Assembly (NCBI GenBank): GCA_948144175.1
Contig: CANXME010002582.1
Location: 62,001 to 126,000, forward strand
DNA: 64,000 bases
DNA from: Closterium sp. NIES-65
Lineage: Eukaryota; Streptophyta; Zygnematophyceae; Desmidiales; Closteriaceae
Reading direction: 5' to 3'
In this document: positions 46,801-58,379 of the stretch, in pieces
How the letters are laid out: the number at the start of each line of letters is the position of its first letter
How positions within the stretch are numbered: position 1 is the first letter of the stretch
Notes under the pieces: model-generated
The model's input: the letters and a program-made list of their open reading frames with translations, nothing else
What the model was told of the DNA's origin: nothing
Database searches by the model: none
Made by a program: the position numbers and the translations under genes

Positions 46801-47270
46801 CTCATCCACTCTCATACACTCTCAACTCCTCTCATCCTCTCTCATGCACTATCAGACACTCTTAAACACTCTCATCCACACTCATACACACTCATACCCC
46901 CTAATCCGCTCTCATCCACTCCCATACACTTCCATACACTCTCATTCACTCTCATCCCCTCTCATCCCCTCTCATCCCATCTCATTCCCTCTCATATACT
47001 CTCATACCCTCTTTTACCCACTCATATACACTCATATACACTCTCATCCCCTCTTATACACTCCCATACACACTCATACACACTCATACGCTCTCATCCC
47101 CTCTCATCCCATGTCATTCCCTCTCATACACTCTCATACCCTCTCGTACCCACTCATACCCACTCATACACTATCATATACACTCTCATCCCCTCCTATA
47201 CACTCCCATACACACTCATACACTATCATACACTCCCTTTCACTCTCGTGCACTCTCATCCCTGGTCATA
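43899..47270 (+). repeat. Satellite B array (right arm)
   Basis: An irregular CTCTCA-headed decamer array, pyrimidine-rich on the plus strand. It is nearly identical to the left-arm array over 43899-45560, then carries one more 566-bp unit. Its outer end (CCTGGTCATA) abuts the copia-B LTR. Confidence 0.92.
45561..47258 (+). repeat. 566-bp higher-order unit of satellite B, three tandem copies
   Basis: The landmark TCCCTGGTCAT occurs at 45561, 46127, 46693 and 47259, each 566 bp apart. The left arm has two intervals. Later copies share small differences, for example CTCATCCACACTC where the first copy has CTCATCCCCTCTC. Confidence 0.92.
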
Positions 47271-48145
47271 TGCACGGGAGTAGCAGCCGACTATTCACAG
47301 TGGGATAGCTGCTCGACAGGGTACGTCGAGCTACAGCGGACCGCTGTGGTGTTGCTGTCAACCAAGGAGCTCGACAACTGCAACTGACTAGTCACTGCGA
47401 CGGGTGGGCCGTCCGGGAGGTCGACGAAGCAGTCCGTCGACCTACAGTTCGACCGGGAGGTCGACAGAGCAGTTTTGGTCGACGGAAGGGGTCCGTCGAC
47501 CAGGGGGTAGCTCGACGGGAGTTGTGGTCGACCAGGAGCACCTGGTGGTCGACCAGAGGAACCCAGTGGTCGACCGGAGGCACCTGGGAGGTTGACCAGA
47601 GCACCAGGGGTCAACCAGGTCAACCGGGTAACCTGCTCGACGAGTTCTGCGGAGGCTCGCGGACGTCGTCGAGATCGCGATGGCGCAGGCAACTTCGGGC
47701 TGGTATCCCGAAGTCGATGTGGCTCGTCAGGCGCAGACAACAGCCGACGGATGCCCAACGAGGCAAGTCGGGCCAATCGTCTGCGCACACCTGCGAGCGC
47801 GCGCACTGCTGTGTTCTACGGGGCACGCCGTCGACCTGCTTTGTTGGCAGGTCGCCCTTCTGCAGTGCTGGCGCGGCTCCTCTACGCAATGCTGGCAGGC
47901 GGTCGACCGAGCTGCGCTGGCGGTCGACCAGGCTAGCTGCAAGGTTGCTAGGTGCACTGATGTAGTCATTGTTGTCATTGCTTCTTGGATTATTCTTGGA
48001 TTCTCGACTTTGCTAGTGGAAACTCTTGCCAATTTCTCCCGTGAATGTGCAAGCACTAAGGAACCAAGAAAAGCTACGATCACCTCTAGTAGTTTGTGCC
48101 AACCCTGTAGTCTAGCTCACTACCGTTGTAGAGTGCATCTCCGCA
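47271..48145 (+). repeat. 5' LTR of copia-B (right arm)
   Basis: The 875-bp LTR runs from TGCACGGGAGTAG to CTCCGCA. It contains the GTCGAC-rich zone near 47400-47640, with some sites decayed to GTTGAC or GTCAAC as in the left arm. Confidence 0.9.
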
Positions 48146-48184
48146 TGGTGCGGTGAGCGTGGAACGAACACGCGACCTTCAGAT
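48146..48184 (+). other. Extended tRNA-Phe-derived primer site (right arm)
   Basis: It starts TGGTGCGGTGAGCGTGGAAC immediately inside the LTR. It is the exact reverse complement of 27471-27509, with the same single mismatch (A at 48164) opposite tRNA position 58. Confidence 0.85.
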
Positions 48185-48242
48185 AGGAGCCGAGTTTTGC
48201 ACCTACTAAGTCGTTCGTAGGCCGGCAACAGCGATAGTCGCC

Positions 48243-49850
48243 ATGGTCGACCCCGTGGTTGATGCGGGTGTAACGGACACCTTGGAGGCACGTTTGGCTG
48301 ACGCGAGGAGACGCCACGCGGATGGCGAGTACGGGACGATCCCCTTGGTGATCGCCGAGTTGGGCATCCGGTCGCAGTGGGCGACTGAACACCCTTCCCG
48401 TCCTACTTGTCCTCGACCGGTGCGCAACGAAGGTGGCGTCGACGACGAGGTCGACGGTGGTGCACGAGTCAGCGGCAACGAAGGCACGAGGCAGAGAGGA
48501 GTGATCAAGGCCGACGGTGGTGTCGACGGAATCCAGGCGCGAGTGCAGCGGTCGACGGCGGCTGCAGGCAGCTCGCACGCCAACGTCGATGTTCGACGTC
48601 GCTCTCCTCTACGAAGTGGTGGCGGGCTCTTGGCGACGACGCGTGTGACGGCGGGCGGGATTGCACCGGCGTATGGCTACTTCAAGTTTTCGCCGGATCG
48701 AATCACCGTCGCTCCGCTGCAAGGTCGACGGGATCTCATCACCTGGAGGGAGTCGATCGAACCTCAGCTGGAGGTCGCCGGGCTGAAGGGCTTCGCCGAC
48801 GGCACCGTGCCAATTCCGCCCGAGGAGGATGTCGGGCTGCGCGGGGAGTTTCGTTCTGCTCACCTGCTCACCTTCATGGTCATCTCGAGGTGCTGCTCGC
48901 CGGTGGTGCAGCTGGCGCTCAGGAGCTGTCGAGAAAGACTGGATGCTGGTCACGAGGCATGGCGCTTCATCATATCGACGTACCAGGTCAGGGACGACCT
49001 GTACATCGGACAGTTAGAGGAGAAGATGACTCACATTTGGATGGGCGAGCAGGAGTCGGCGACGGATTACTGCAACCGTGCTCGACGGATCCTGGCTGAA
49101 ATGCGAATGGCGGGCCCCGAATACTCGACGGCGTCCTACATCACCCACATCGTCAAGGGCTTGCCGCGCAGCTACAATCTCATGAAGAGGATGATGATGG
49201 TGCCCGGCACGCGTGAGTCCCTCGACGAGGACTCCATCACCAGCTACATTCTCCAAGATGAGGCGATGCAGGAGGCAGAGCAGCCCACGGAGTTCCTTCC
49301 GCAGGCGAGTTACGCTGCACCGACGAAGCCGAATTATCAGCAGGAACAGCGCGGGAAGCCAGGCGGAGGTGGTAGCGGAGGTGGGCGGTCGACGAAGGAC
49401 GTCGACGAGAAGAGGTCGACGCGGGACAAGGGTCAACGAGGTGGTGGTCGACGGCGGGAGTGCTGGATCTGCGGCGACCCTGACCATCTCTCCTTCGAGT
49501 GCCCCGACCGCGATGACAGTGACGAGGACGACAACAAGGGAGGCCGCGGACGATCGGCCAGTCGTCGCCCGCGTCGAGTAGAGAAGCCCCGCAAGGAGAA
49601 GCAAGCGTCGAAGAAGACGTCGTCGACGAAAGACGTCGACAGCTCCAGCGGCAAGAGCCGAGGCGACGGGGAGGCGTCGTGCTCGATGGTCGGCGTGGTG
49701 GAGCCGACGGTCTCGCTGGCGAGGACTTCCAAGCAGTGGCGGCAGCTGTGCAGGCCAACCCGATGGCGGTGCTGCTCGACAGCGAGTGCTCCCACCACCG
49801 GATGGGGACGAAGTCGGTCTTCGTCAAAATGGGGCCGAGCGACGGGGTGA
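48243..49850 (+). CDS. Copia-B gag (right arm)
   Basis: A 535-codon frame starts at the ATG at 48243. It has the gag core and the CCHC knuckle C407-x2-C410-x4-H415-x4-C420. The C-terminal tail is longer than in the left copy because 19 bp (about 49676-49694) are retained. The frame therefore runs on past the start of pol and overlaps it by at least 172 nt, with pol in the -1 frame. Whether this reflects a natural -1 shift or an old frameshift mutation cannot be decided here. Confidence 0.85.
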   Translation: MVDPVVDAGVTDTLEARLADARRRHADGEYGTIPLVIAELGIRSQWATEHPSRPTCPRPVRNEGGVDDEVDGGARVSGNEGTRQRGVIKADGGVDGIQARVQRSTAAAGSSHANVDVRRRSPLRSGGGLLATTRVTAGGIAPAYGYFKFSPDRITVAPLQGRRDLITWRESIEPQLEVAGLKGFADGTVPIPPEEDVGLRGEFRSAHLLTFMVISRCCSPVVQLALRSCRERLDAGHEAWRFIISTYQVRDDLYIGQLEEKMTHIWMGEQESATDYCNRARRILAEMRMAGPEYSTASYITHIVKGLPRSYNLMKRMMMVPGTRESLDEDSITSYILQDEAMQEAEQPTEFLPQASYAAPTKPNYQQEQRGKPGGGGSGGGRSTKDVDEKRSTRDKGQRGGGRRRECWICGDPDHLSFECPDRDDSDEDDNKGGRGRSASRRPRRVEKPRKEKQASKKTSSTKDVDSSSGKSRGDGEASCSMVGVVEPTVSLARTSKQWRQLCRPTRWRCCSTASAPTTGWGRSRSSSKWGRATG

Positions 49851-52800
49851 AGCACGTGCATCGGTTCAACGGGGCATTGCAGCCTGTCGAGGGTCGCGGA
49901 ACCGTTGCTCTGCAAGGGGAGGCCGGGAAGCGGGTCCTCATCCCCGACGTACTCTACGTTCCGGGCGTACAGGCAAACCTGTTATCTGCTGGCCAGGTGA
50001 AGGAGAGTGGAGTGCTGTTGCAGGGCGATGGCGATGAGATGATGCTCGTCGCCGCGACTGGGGCGGTGCTCGGTCGAGCACGCTACACCAGACGGATACT
50101 CTGCACCGACCTTTGCCCCTGCTCGACGCAGTCGCCGTCGACCGAGGTGGTGGCTCTGCGGACGATCATCTCCGCGACGAAGACGACCCCCGACAGGATG
50201 CATGCGCGGCTCGCACACGTCAGCGTCGACACGATCAAGAGCTCGGCGAAGCATGATGTTGCTACTGGGCTCGACATCACGTTGTCGACCGGAGGAGACC
50301 CGCCGTGTGTCTCGTGCGTTGGAGGAAAGCTGGCGCGGCACACCTTCCCTGCCAAGGGCTCGGACGCAGCGGAGGCACTGGCTGTCGTGCACATTGACTT
50401 GTGCGGGCCATTTCGAGTAGCAGCCAAGGATGGCAGCTTGTACTTCCTGCTGCTGAAGGATCGCCATACTCGATTTGTATGGGCAATGCCGGTCGCTAGG
50501 AAGAGCGACGTGCTGCGGGAGTTTCAGCGGTGGCTGGCGCTAGTGGAACGGCAGACGAAGAAGTCGGTGCTGTCGCTTCGCTCCGATCGAGGAGGGGAGT
50601 TCCTCGGGAAGGCGTTCACCGACTTCGTCGACGGGAAGGGCATCGTCCACGACCTGACGTGCCCCTACACTCCGCAGCAGAATGGCATGGCTAAGCGGGA
50701 GATGCGCACGGTCGTCGAGTCCGTGCGGACGATGCTGCTGCACATGGGCGTGCAGCACCACTGGTGGCACCTTGCTCTACGACAAGCGGTCTGGGTGCGC
50801 AACTGCTTGGAGCGATCGACGACGCCACCGGGAACGACTCCGTACCAACTGTTGACCGGGCAGAAGCCCGACCTTACGCTGGCGCGGGTGTGGGGCTGCA
50901 TGGTGCAGTTTATGGTTCCCGAGCAGCAGCGCGGTGGGAAGCTGGCTCCGAAGGCTCGCTGGGGACTTCACCTGGGTGTGTCGTCGGAGAGTAAGGGCTG
51001 GGAGATGCTCGACCTGACAGACAGCAAGGTGGTCACGTCGGTCGAGGTGATCTTCTACGAGACGCTGTCGCTGGAGGTGTGGAAGGCGAAGTATGGGCCG
51101 GCATCGGGGCGGACGCAGGTACACTCGCCTACGGACACCTCGACGGCGACGGTTCCCCTGCTCGCCGAAGTCGACGAGCCTGCTGATGAAGATGTTGTGG
51201 AGGTTCCTCCACTTTCCCCTGTCCTTGCTCCTCCCTCTCCCGTCGCCGATCTTCCTGCGTCGACACCTGTGTCGGCCACCAACGATGAGGGGAGCCTTGA
51301 GGCATCGCCTGTGGCGCCGGCCAGTGGCATCGCCGGTGGACGACAAGGCGCCAAGCTCGTCGACTACGATGGGAAGCCGTCGACGACAGGGGAGTACCAG
51401 ACAGGGGAGCCGGTCGAACAGGAGGCATCGGCAGGGGGATACTCGACAGGGGAGCGGCAGCCGGAGCGGTCGACAGGAGAGTTGTCGAAGGCAGCAGCAG
51501 AGGAACAGCCGGTTGAAGGGTCGAAGCAGCGGGTCGACGACATTCTCGTTGACGAGAAAGGGGAGCTGTCGGCGGGTGAGTCTACCGATAGTGATGTAAT
51601 GGAAGTGCCGATCACGAAGCCCGAGCTGCGACGTACAGGTCGAGCTCGACGGCCGCCGGAGCGGTTGTGCTTATATGCCTGCCTACCGCCAGCTGCCTTC
51701 ACCACGGTGTACGACGAGGTCGACGACGACCTGCTGTACGACGATGCCGAGGAGGATGAAGATCTGCTGGAGCTCGACCCTGACGTGCATGCTGACCCCG
51801 AACACCGCTGGGACATCGCCACGATGACGGTGAAGGAGGCGTTGTCGAGCTGGAAGGGCGAGGCAGTGAAGGCCGCCATGGAAGAAAAAATCCGTAGCCT
51901 CATCGCTATGGGGACTTGGGAGCTGGTCAAACGCCCACGCGGGGTGAACATTATGAAAAACCGATGGGTGCTGACGACCAAGTACCGCATCAACGACACC
52001 GTCGAGCGCGAGAAGGCGAGGCTAGTCGTGAAGGGCTTCACGCAGGTGTACGGCGCTGACTACGACGAGACGTACTCCCCGGTGAGCAGCTACGTCACGC
52101 TGAGGATCTTCCTCAGCATAGTCGCCGTCCTCGATCTCAACCTGATGCAGCTCGACATGAAGAACGCTTTCCTGCAGAGCAAGCTTGACAGGGTGCTCTA
52201 CATGTACCAGCCGGACTATTTCAACGACGGGACCGGCCGGGTGTGTAAGCTGCTGAAGAGCCTCTACGGGCTGAAGCAGTCGCCGCTGCTGTGGTACAGG
52301 GCTCTCGACGGTGTGCTGCTGGGCGCTGGCTGGAAGAAGAGCCAGGTCGACGAGGCACTCTACTTCAAGGTCGGAGACGACGGAGTGACCTGCTGGGTGC
52401 TGGTCTGCGTCGACAACCTGCTTGCCGCTAGCAGCAGCACCGCGATGCTGAAGGAGCTGAAAGAGCTGCTGGAGGCCGACTTTGAGCTCCGTGAGATCTC
52501 CCCAGTGGTGAAGTACCTTGGGCTGGAGATCTTGTGCGACAGGCCGGCCAGGAAGCTGTGGCTGCACCAGCAGGGCTACGCCGACAAGGTGCGCAGGCGC
52601 TTCATCGACGAGGAGCAGGGCGGTCGAGTCCCGAAGACGCCAGTCTTGGTTGACGCCTACGCTCAGCTGACGTTCGACGACGAGGAGGCTCAAGAGCGCG
52701 AGGAGGAGGAGTACCAGCAGAAGGTAGGCTCGCTGCAATTTGCGGCGACGACGACCAGGCCGGACATCGCGTTCGCCTGGAGCAAGCTGGGGAGCGGCCT

Positions 52801-53416
52801 CACGGTGAGGAGCGACCAGCATTGGCGCGAGGTCGACCATTGTCTCGCCTACCTTGCCGACACCCGCGACACTGCCCTGGAGTTTGGCGGTGGACCAGAA
52901 TCGTTGGAGCTGATCCGCTACGTCGATGCCGACGACGCGGGCGACAAGTAGAACCGGACGAGCACGGGAGGCTACGTGTTCGTCTACGGAGGGGCCGCAG
53001 TCTCCTTGTCGAGCTCGCGCATCAAGTGCGCGACATTCTCATCGACCGAGTCGGAGTACGTGGCGGCAACAGACGCCGGCAAAGAGGGGCGTCCACTTTG
53101 CTTCCTCCTTGCGGAATTCAAGCTGCTCGACGCTGGGAAGCCGACCATCCTCCGCGTCGACAACAAGTCGGCAATCACGGTCGCTGAGGGCTTGGGGCTG
53201 ACGGGCTACCTCAAGCACATGGAGCGACGCTACGCCTGGCTGCAGCACATGGTGAGGCGCGGGAAATTTGTGCTGAACTACATCCCTACCACCGAGCAGC
53301 CGGTGGACTTCCTGACAAAGGCGCTGCATTTTCCGGCTTTCAACCGGTGCTCTATCGCCATCGGCCAAGTTCGCCTGGTCGACATCGGCGACGGCGACGA
53401 CGAGGTGCAGCAGTAG
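49679..53416 (+). pseudogene. Copia-B pol: protease, integrase, RT, RNase H (dead, right arm)
   Basis: Domain order is as in the left copy. Protease reads LLDSECSHH (Glu where the left arm has Ala and active enzymes have Gly). The integrase core has VHIDLCGP, then D at 50585-50587, then Lys at 50693-50695, exactly 36 codons on, where D-x35-E needs Glu. The RT box reads CVDN (52406-52417), one residue worse than the YVDN of the left copy. A TAG at 52949-52951 ends the RT frame, and RNase H continues in frame to the TAG at 53414-53416. No ATG lies before the protease; the frame opens with GTG. It is non-functional by several independent changes. Confidence 0.9.
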
Positions 53417-53607
53417 GTGCCGTGCCCTTCTGCACGGCTGGTGCGGTGACGGTGTGCTGTGTGTGGGGTGCATGCCGAGGACGAGTTTTCTCCGTGGAGT
53501 ACTGCCGTGTGGGCTGGAGGCCCAAGCGTGAGCGCGACAGGGGAGTGTTAACAGGAATGGAGTGTTGGCCCTGCCCTCGCTTGGGCAACGCCGACGACTT
53601 GGTCGGA

Positions 53608-54480
53608 TGCACGGGAGTAGCAGCCGATTGTTCACAGTGGGATAGCTGCTCGACAGGGTACGTCGAGCTGCAGCGGACCGCTGTGGTGTTGCTGTCGACC
53701 AAGGAGCTCGACAACTGCAACTGACTGGTCTGTGCGACGGGTGGGCCGTCAGGGAGGTCGACGAAGCAGTCCGTCGACCTGCAGTTCGACAGGGAAGTCG
53801 ACAGAGCAGTTTTGGTCGACAGAAGGGGTCTGCCGACCAGGGGGTAGCTCGACGGGAGTTGTGGTCGACCAGGAGCGCCTGGTGGTCGACCAGAGGGACC
53901 CAGTGGTAGACCGGAGGCACGTGGGGGTCGACCAGAGTACCAGGAGTCGACCAAGTCGACCGGGTAACCTGCTCGACGAGTTCTGCGGAGGCTCGCGAAC
54001 GTCGTCGAGATCGCGATGGAGCAGGCGACTTTGGGCTGGTATCCTAAAGTGGATGTTGCTCGTCAGGCGCAGACAACAGCCGACAGATGCCCAACGAGGC
54101 AAGACAGGCCAATCGTCTGCGCACACGTGCGAGCGCGCGCACTGCTGTGTTCTACGGGGCACGCCGTCGACCTGCTTTGTTGGCAGGTCGCCCTTCTGCA
54201 GTGCTGGCGCGGCTCCTCTACGCAATGCTGGCAGGCGGTCGACCGAGCTGCGCTGGCGGTCGACCAGGCTAGCTGCAGGGTTGCTAGGTGCCTAATGTAG
54301 TCATTGTTGTCTTTGCTTCTTGCATTATTCTGGGATTCTCAACTTTGCTAGTGGAAACTCTTGCCAATTTCTCCCATGAATGTGCAAGCACTAAGGAACC
54401 AAGCAAAGATACGATCACCTCTAGTAGTTCGTGCCAACCCTGTAGTTTAGCTCACTACCGTTGTAGAGTGAATCTCCGCA
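53608..54480 (+). repeat. 3' LTR of copia-B (right arm)
   Basis: The 873-bp LTR is close to 21194-22066 (a few percent or less different by eye) and less similar to its own 5' LTR. It ends CTCCGCA, and satellite A starts at the next base. Confidence 0.9.
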
Positions 54481-56216
54481 GGTGAGAGGGAATGAGAGCG
54501 TATGAGTGTGGGTGGGAGGGAATGAGAGCGTATGAGAGTGGGTGAGAGGGAATGAGAGCGTATGAGAGTGGGTTAGAGGGAATGAGAGTGTATGAGAGTG
54601 GGTGAGAGGGAATGAGAGCGTAAGAGAGTGGGTGGGATGGAATGAGAGCGTATGAGAGTGGGTGAGAGAGAATGAGAGCGTATGAGTGTGGGTGGGAGGG
54701 AATGAGAGCGTATGAGAGTGGGTGAGAGGGAATGAGAGCGTATGAGAGTGGGTTAGAGGGAATGAGAGGGTATGAGAGTGGGTGAGAGGGAATGAGAGCG
54801 TGTGAGTGTGGGTGGGAGGGAATGAGAGCGTATGAGAGTGGGTGAGAGGGAATGAGAGGGTAAGAGAGAGGGTGAGAGGGAATGAGAGGGTATGAGAGTG
54901 GGTGATAGGGAATGAGAGCGTATGAGTGTGGGTGAGAGGGAATAAGAGCGTATGAGAGTGGGTGAGAGGGAATGAGAGCGTATGAGAGTGGGTGAGAGGG
55001 AATGAGAGCGTATGAGAGTGGGTGAGAGGGAATGAGAGCGTATGAGAGTGGGCGAGAGGGAATGAGAGCGTATGAGAGAGGGTGAGAGGGAATGAGAGCG
55101 TATGAGAGTGGGTTAGAGGGAATGAGAGTGTATGAGAGTGGGTGAGAGGGAATGAGAGCGTAAGAGAGTGGGTGAGAGGGAATGAGAGGGTATGAGAGTG
55201 GGTGAGAGGGAATGAGAGCGTATGAGTGTGGGTGGGAGGGCATGAGAGCATATGAGAGTGGGTGAGAGGGAATGAGAGCGTAAGAGAGTGGGTGAGAGGG
55301 AATGAGAGGGTATGAGAGTGGGTGAGAGGGAATGAGAGCGTATGAGTGTGGGTGAGAGGGAATGAGAGCGTATGAGAGTGTGTGAGAGGGAATGAGAGCG
55401 TATGAGAGTGGGTGAGAGGGAATGAGAGCGTATGAGAGTGGGTGAGAGGGAATGAGAGCGTATGAGAGTGGGTTAGAGGGAATGAGAGCGTATGAGAGTG
55501 GGTGAGAGGGAATGAGAGCGTAAGAGAGTGGGTGAGAGGGAATGAGAGGGTATGAGAGTGGGTGAGAGGGAATGAGAGCGTATAAGTGTGGGTGAGAGGG
55601 AATGAGAGTGTATGAGAGTGGGTGAGAGGGAATGAGAGCGTATGAGAGTGGGTGAGAGGGAATGAGAGCGTATGAGGGTGGGTGAGAGGGAATGAGAGCG
55701 TATGAGAGTGGGTGAGAGGGAATGAGAGCGTATGAGAGTGGGTTAGAGGGAATGAGAGCGTATGAGAGTGGGTGAGAGGGAATGAGAGCGTAAGAGAGTG
55801 GGTGAGAGGGAATGAGAGGGTATGAGAGTGGGTGAGAGGGAATGAGAGCGTATAAGTGTGGGTGAGAGGGAATGAGAGTGTATGAGAGTGGGTGAGAGGG
55901 AATGAGAGCGTATGAGAGTGGGTGAGAGGGAATGAGAGCGTATGAGGGTGGGTGAGAGGGAATGAGAGCGTATGAGAGTGGGTGAGAGGGAATGAGAGCG
56001 TATGAGAGTGGGTGAGAGGGAATGAGAGCGTATGAGAGTGGGTGAGAGGGAATGAGAGCGTATGAGAGTGGGTGAGAGGGAATGAGAGCGTATGAGAGTG
56101 GGTGACAGGGAATGAGAGTGTATGAGAGTGGGTGAGAGGGAATGAGAGCGTATGAGAGTGGGTTAGACGGAATGAGAGCGTATGAGAGTGGGTGAGAGAG
56201 AATGAGAGCGTAAAAG
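54481..56216 (-). repeat. Satellite A array, inner block (right arm), about 58 units
   Basis: The 30-bp satellite A unit is read on the minus strand, mirror of 19040-21193 but 418 bp shorter. A block of about six units repeats at roughly 240-bp spacing (TATAAGTGTG near 55581 and 55851). Confidence 0.93.
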
Positions 56217-57088
56217 TGTTAGAGACTAAGGACGGAGTCTATGAAGATTAGGTGCCCAAATTTCTCAAAATCGTTAGTCTCAATTTCTAGACAGAAACGT
56301 CGACTTCACAAGAAACGTTGTCGACGAAACGTGCACTGTTAGAATCCCACAAAATGTGAATATGTTGTAGCACTAGAACGTGGCTACATTTCCCAATTGG
56401 AATCGTATCAAAATATGGAGAATATCTTGAGTTATGTGTTTCGGCGCACTAGGGGGTATGCTGCCACAGAAATTTAACTCGATCACAATTAACTCACAAG
56501 TCCCACAAAAGAATATTAGAGTAGCACTAAACCTGGTAGGAGGGGAAGAGGAGGACGAGAGGGAAGGTCCCAAGAGAGAGTCCTCAACCAAGGAAACCCC
56601 ATGCCACACAATTCCCTTCCCCATAGGCAACAAACTTTGACCTTTGTCACTTTCCAACCCATGCCATCCACGTCACCACAACTTGGCCACACTTACCAAC
56701 CTGGTTTGGCTTCACCCAACCTCTTGGCAGCATCTACACTGATGGGTTCGAATTTTCCAACCCCCACAAGTCTGTACCCCATATTGAGTCAATGCCACAA
56801 CTTCCCAAAGTAGCTGCAACCAAAATATATAAGCATACGAATTCCAATGTTCGTAACTTTCTTGGTTGTGCTCTGATCGCGACGATTCTTGGTTTGTCAG
56901 AAAGCTCTTGAGTAGAGGAATCACTTCAGATAACTGCTCAAGCCAAATAACATACACACACAAAGAGAGAGAAAATCCAAACCACACAAGACACAAATTT
57001 CTTGCACACGCTCACACTACGCATGCAACGCACAAACACATGATGGGAGGCAGACAGACGTGAATGCATATGGTTGCATCACACAACA
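56217..57088 (-). mobile_element. Solo LTR of copia-A in satellite A (right arm)
   Basis: An 872-bp mirror copy of 18168-19039, flanked by AAAAG at 56212-56216 and 57089-57093, the complement of CTTTT in the left arm. Only a few substitutions separate the two copies. Confidence 0.95.
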
Positions 57089-58379
57089 AAAAGAGTGGGT
57101 GAGAGGGAATGAGAGGGTATGAGAGTGGGTGAGAGGGAATGAGAGCGTATGAGTGTGGGTGAGAGGGAATGAGAGCGTATGAGTGTGGGTGAGAGGGAAT
57201 GAGAGGGTATGAGAGTGGGTGAGAGGGACGGAGAACGTATGAGAGTGGGTGAGAGGGAATGAGAGCGTGAGAGAGCGAGTGAGAGGAAATGAGAACGTAT
57301 GAGAGTGGGTGAGAGGGAATGAGAGCGCATGAGAGTGGGTGAGAGGGAATGAGAGCATATGAGAGAGGGTGAGAGGGAATGAGAGCGTATGAGAGTGGGC
57401 GAGAGGGAATGAGAGCGTCTGAGCGTGGGTGAGAGGGAATGAGAGCGTATGAGAGTGGGTTAGAGGAAATGAGAGCGTATGAGAGTGGGTGAGAGGGAAT
57501 GAGAGGGTATGAGAGTGGTTGAGAGGGAATGAGAGCGTCTGAGTGTGGGTGGGAGGGAATGAGAGCGTATGAGAGTGGGTGAGAGGGAATAAGAGCGTAT
57601 GAGTGTGGGTGAGAGGGAATGAGAGCGTATGAGAGTGGGTGAGAGGGAATGAGAGCGTATGAGAGTGGGTGAGAGGGATTTAGAGCGTATGAGATTGGGT
57701 GGGAGGGAATGAGAGCGTATGAGAGTGGGTGAGAGGGAATGAGAGCGTATGAGAGTAGGTGAGAGGGAATGAGAGCGTATGAGTGTGGGTGAGAGGGAAT
57801 GAGAGGGTATGAGAGTGGGTGAGAGGGACAGAGAGCGTATGAGAGTGGGTGAGAGGGAATGAGAGCGTGAGAGAGTGGGTGAGAGGAAATGAGAGCGTAT
57901 GAGAGTGGGTGAGAGGGAATGAGAGCGTATGAGAGTGGGTGAGAAGGAATGAGAGCGTATGAGAGTGGGTGAGAGGGAATGAGAGCATATGAGAGTGGGC
58001 GAGAGGGAATGAGAGCGTATGAGAGTGGGTGAGAGGGAATGAGAGCGTATGAGAGTGGGTTAGAGGGAATGAGAGCATATGAGAGTGGGTGAGAGGGAAT
58101 GAGAGCGTAAGAGAGTGGGTGAGAGGGAATGAGAGGGTGTGAAAGTGGGTGAGAGGGAATGAGAGCGTATGAGTGTGGGTGGGAGGGAATGAGAGCGTAT
58201 GAGAGTGGGAGAGAGGGAATGAGAGCGTATGAGATTGGGTGGGAGGGAATGAGAGCGTATGAGAGTGGGTGAGAGGGAATGAGAGCGTATGAGAGTAGGT
58301 GAGAGGGAATGAGAGCGTATGAGTGTGGGTGAGAGGGAATGAGAGGGTATGAGAGTGGGTGAGAGGGACGGAGAGCGTA

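Larger units (their letters stand above)
47271..54480 (+). mobile_element. Complete but degenerate copia-B element (right arm)
   Basis: This is the mirror copy of 21194-28384, 7210 bp. LTRs lie at 47271-48145 and 53608-54480, with the tRNA-Phe-type primer site at 48146-48184. It shares the integrase Glu-to-Lys, RT Asp-to-Asn and RT/RNase H amber lesions with the left copy, so they predate duplication. Its flanks (TCATA and GGTGA) again give no target duplication. The 53417-53607 stretch between RNase H and the 3' LTR is non-coding. Confidence 0.93.
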
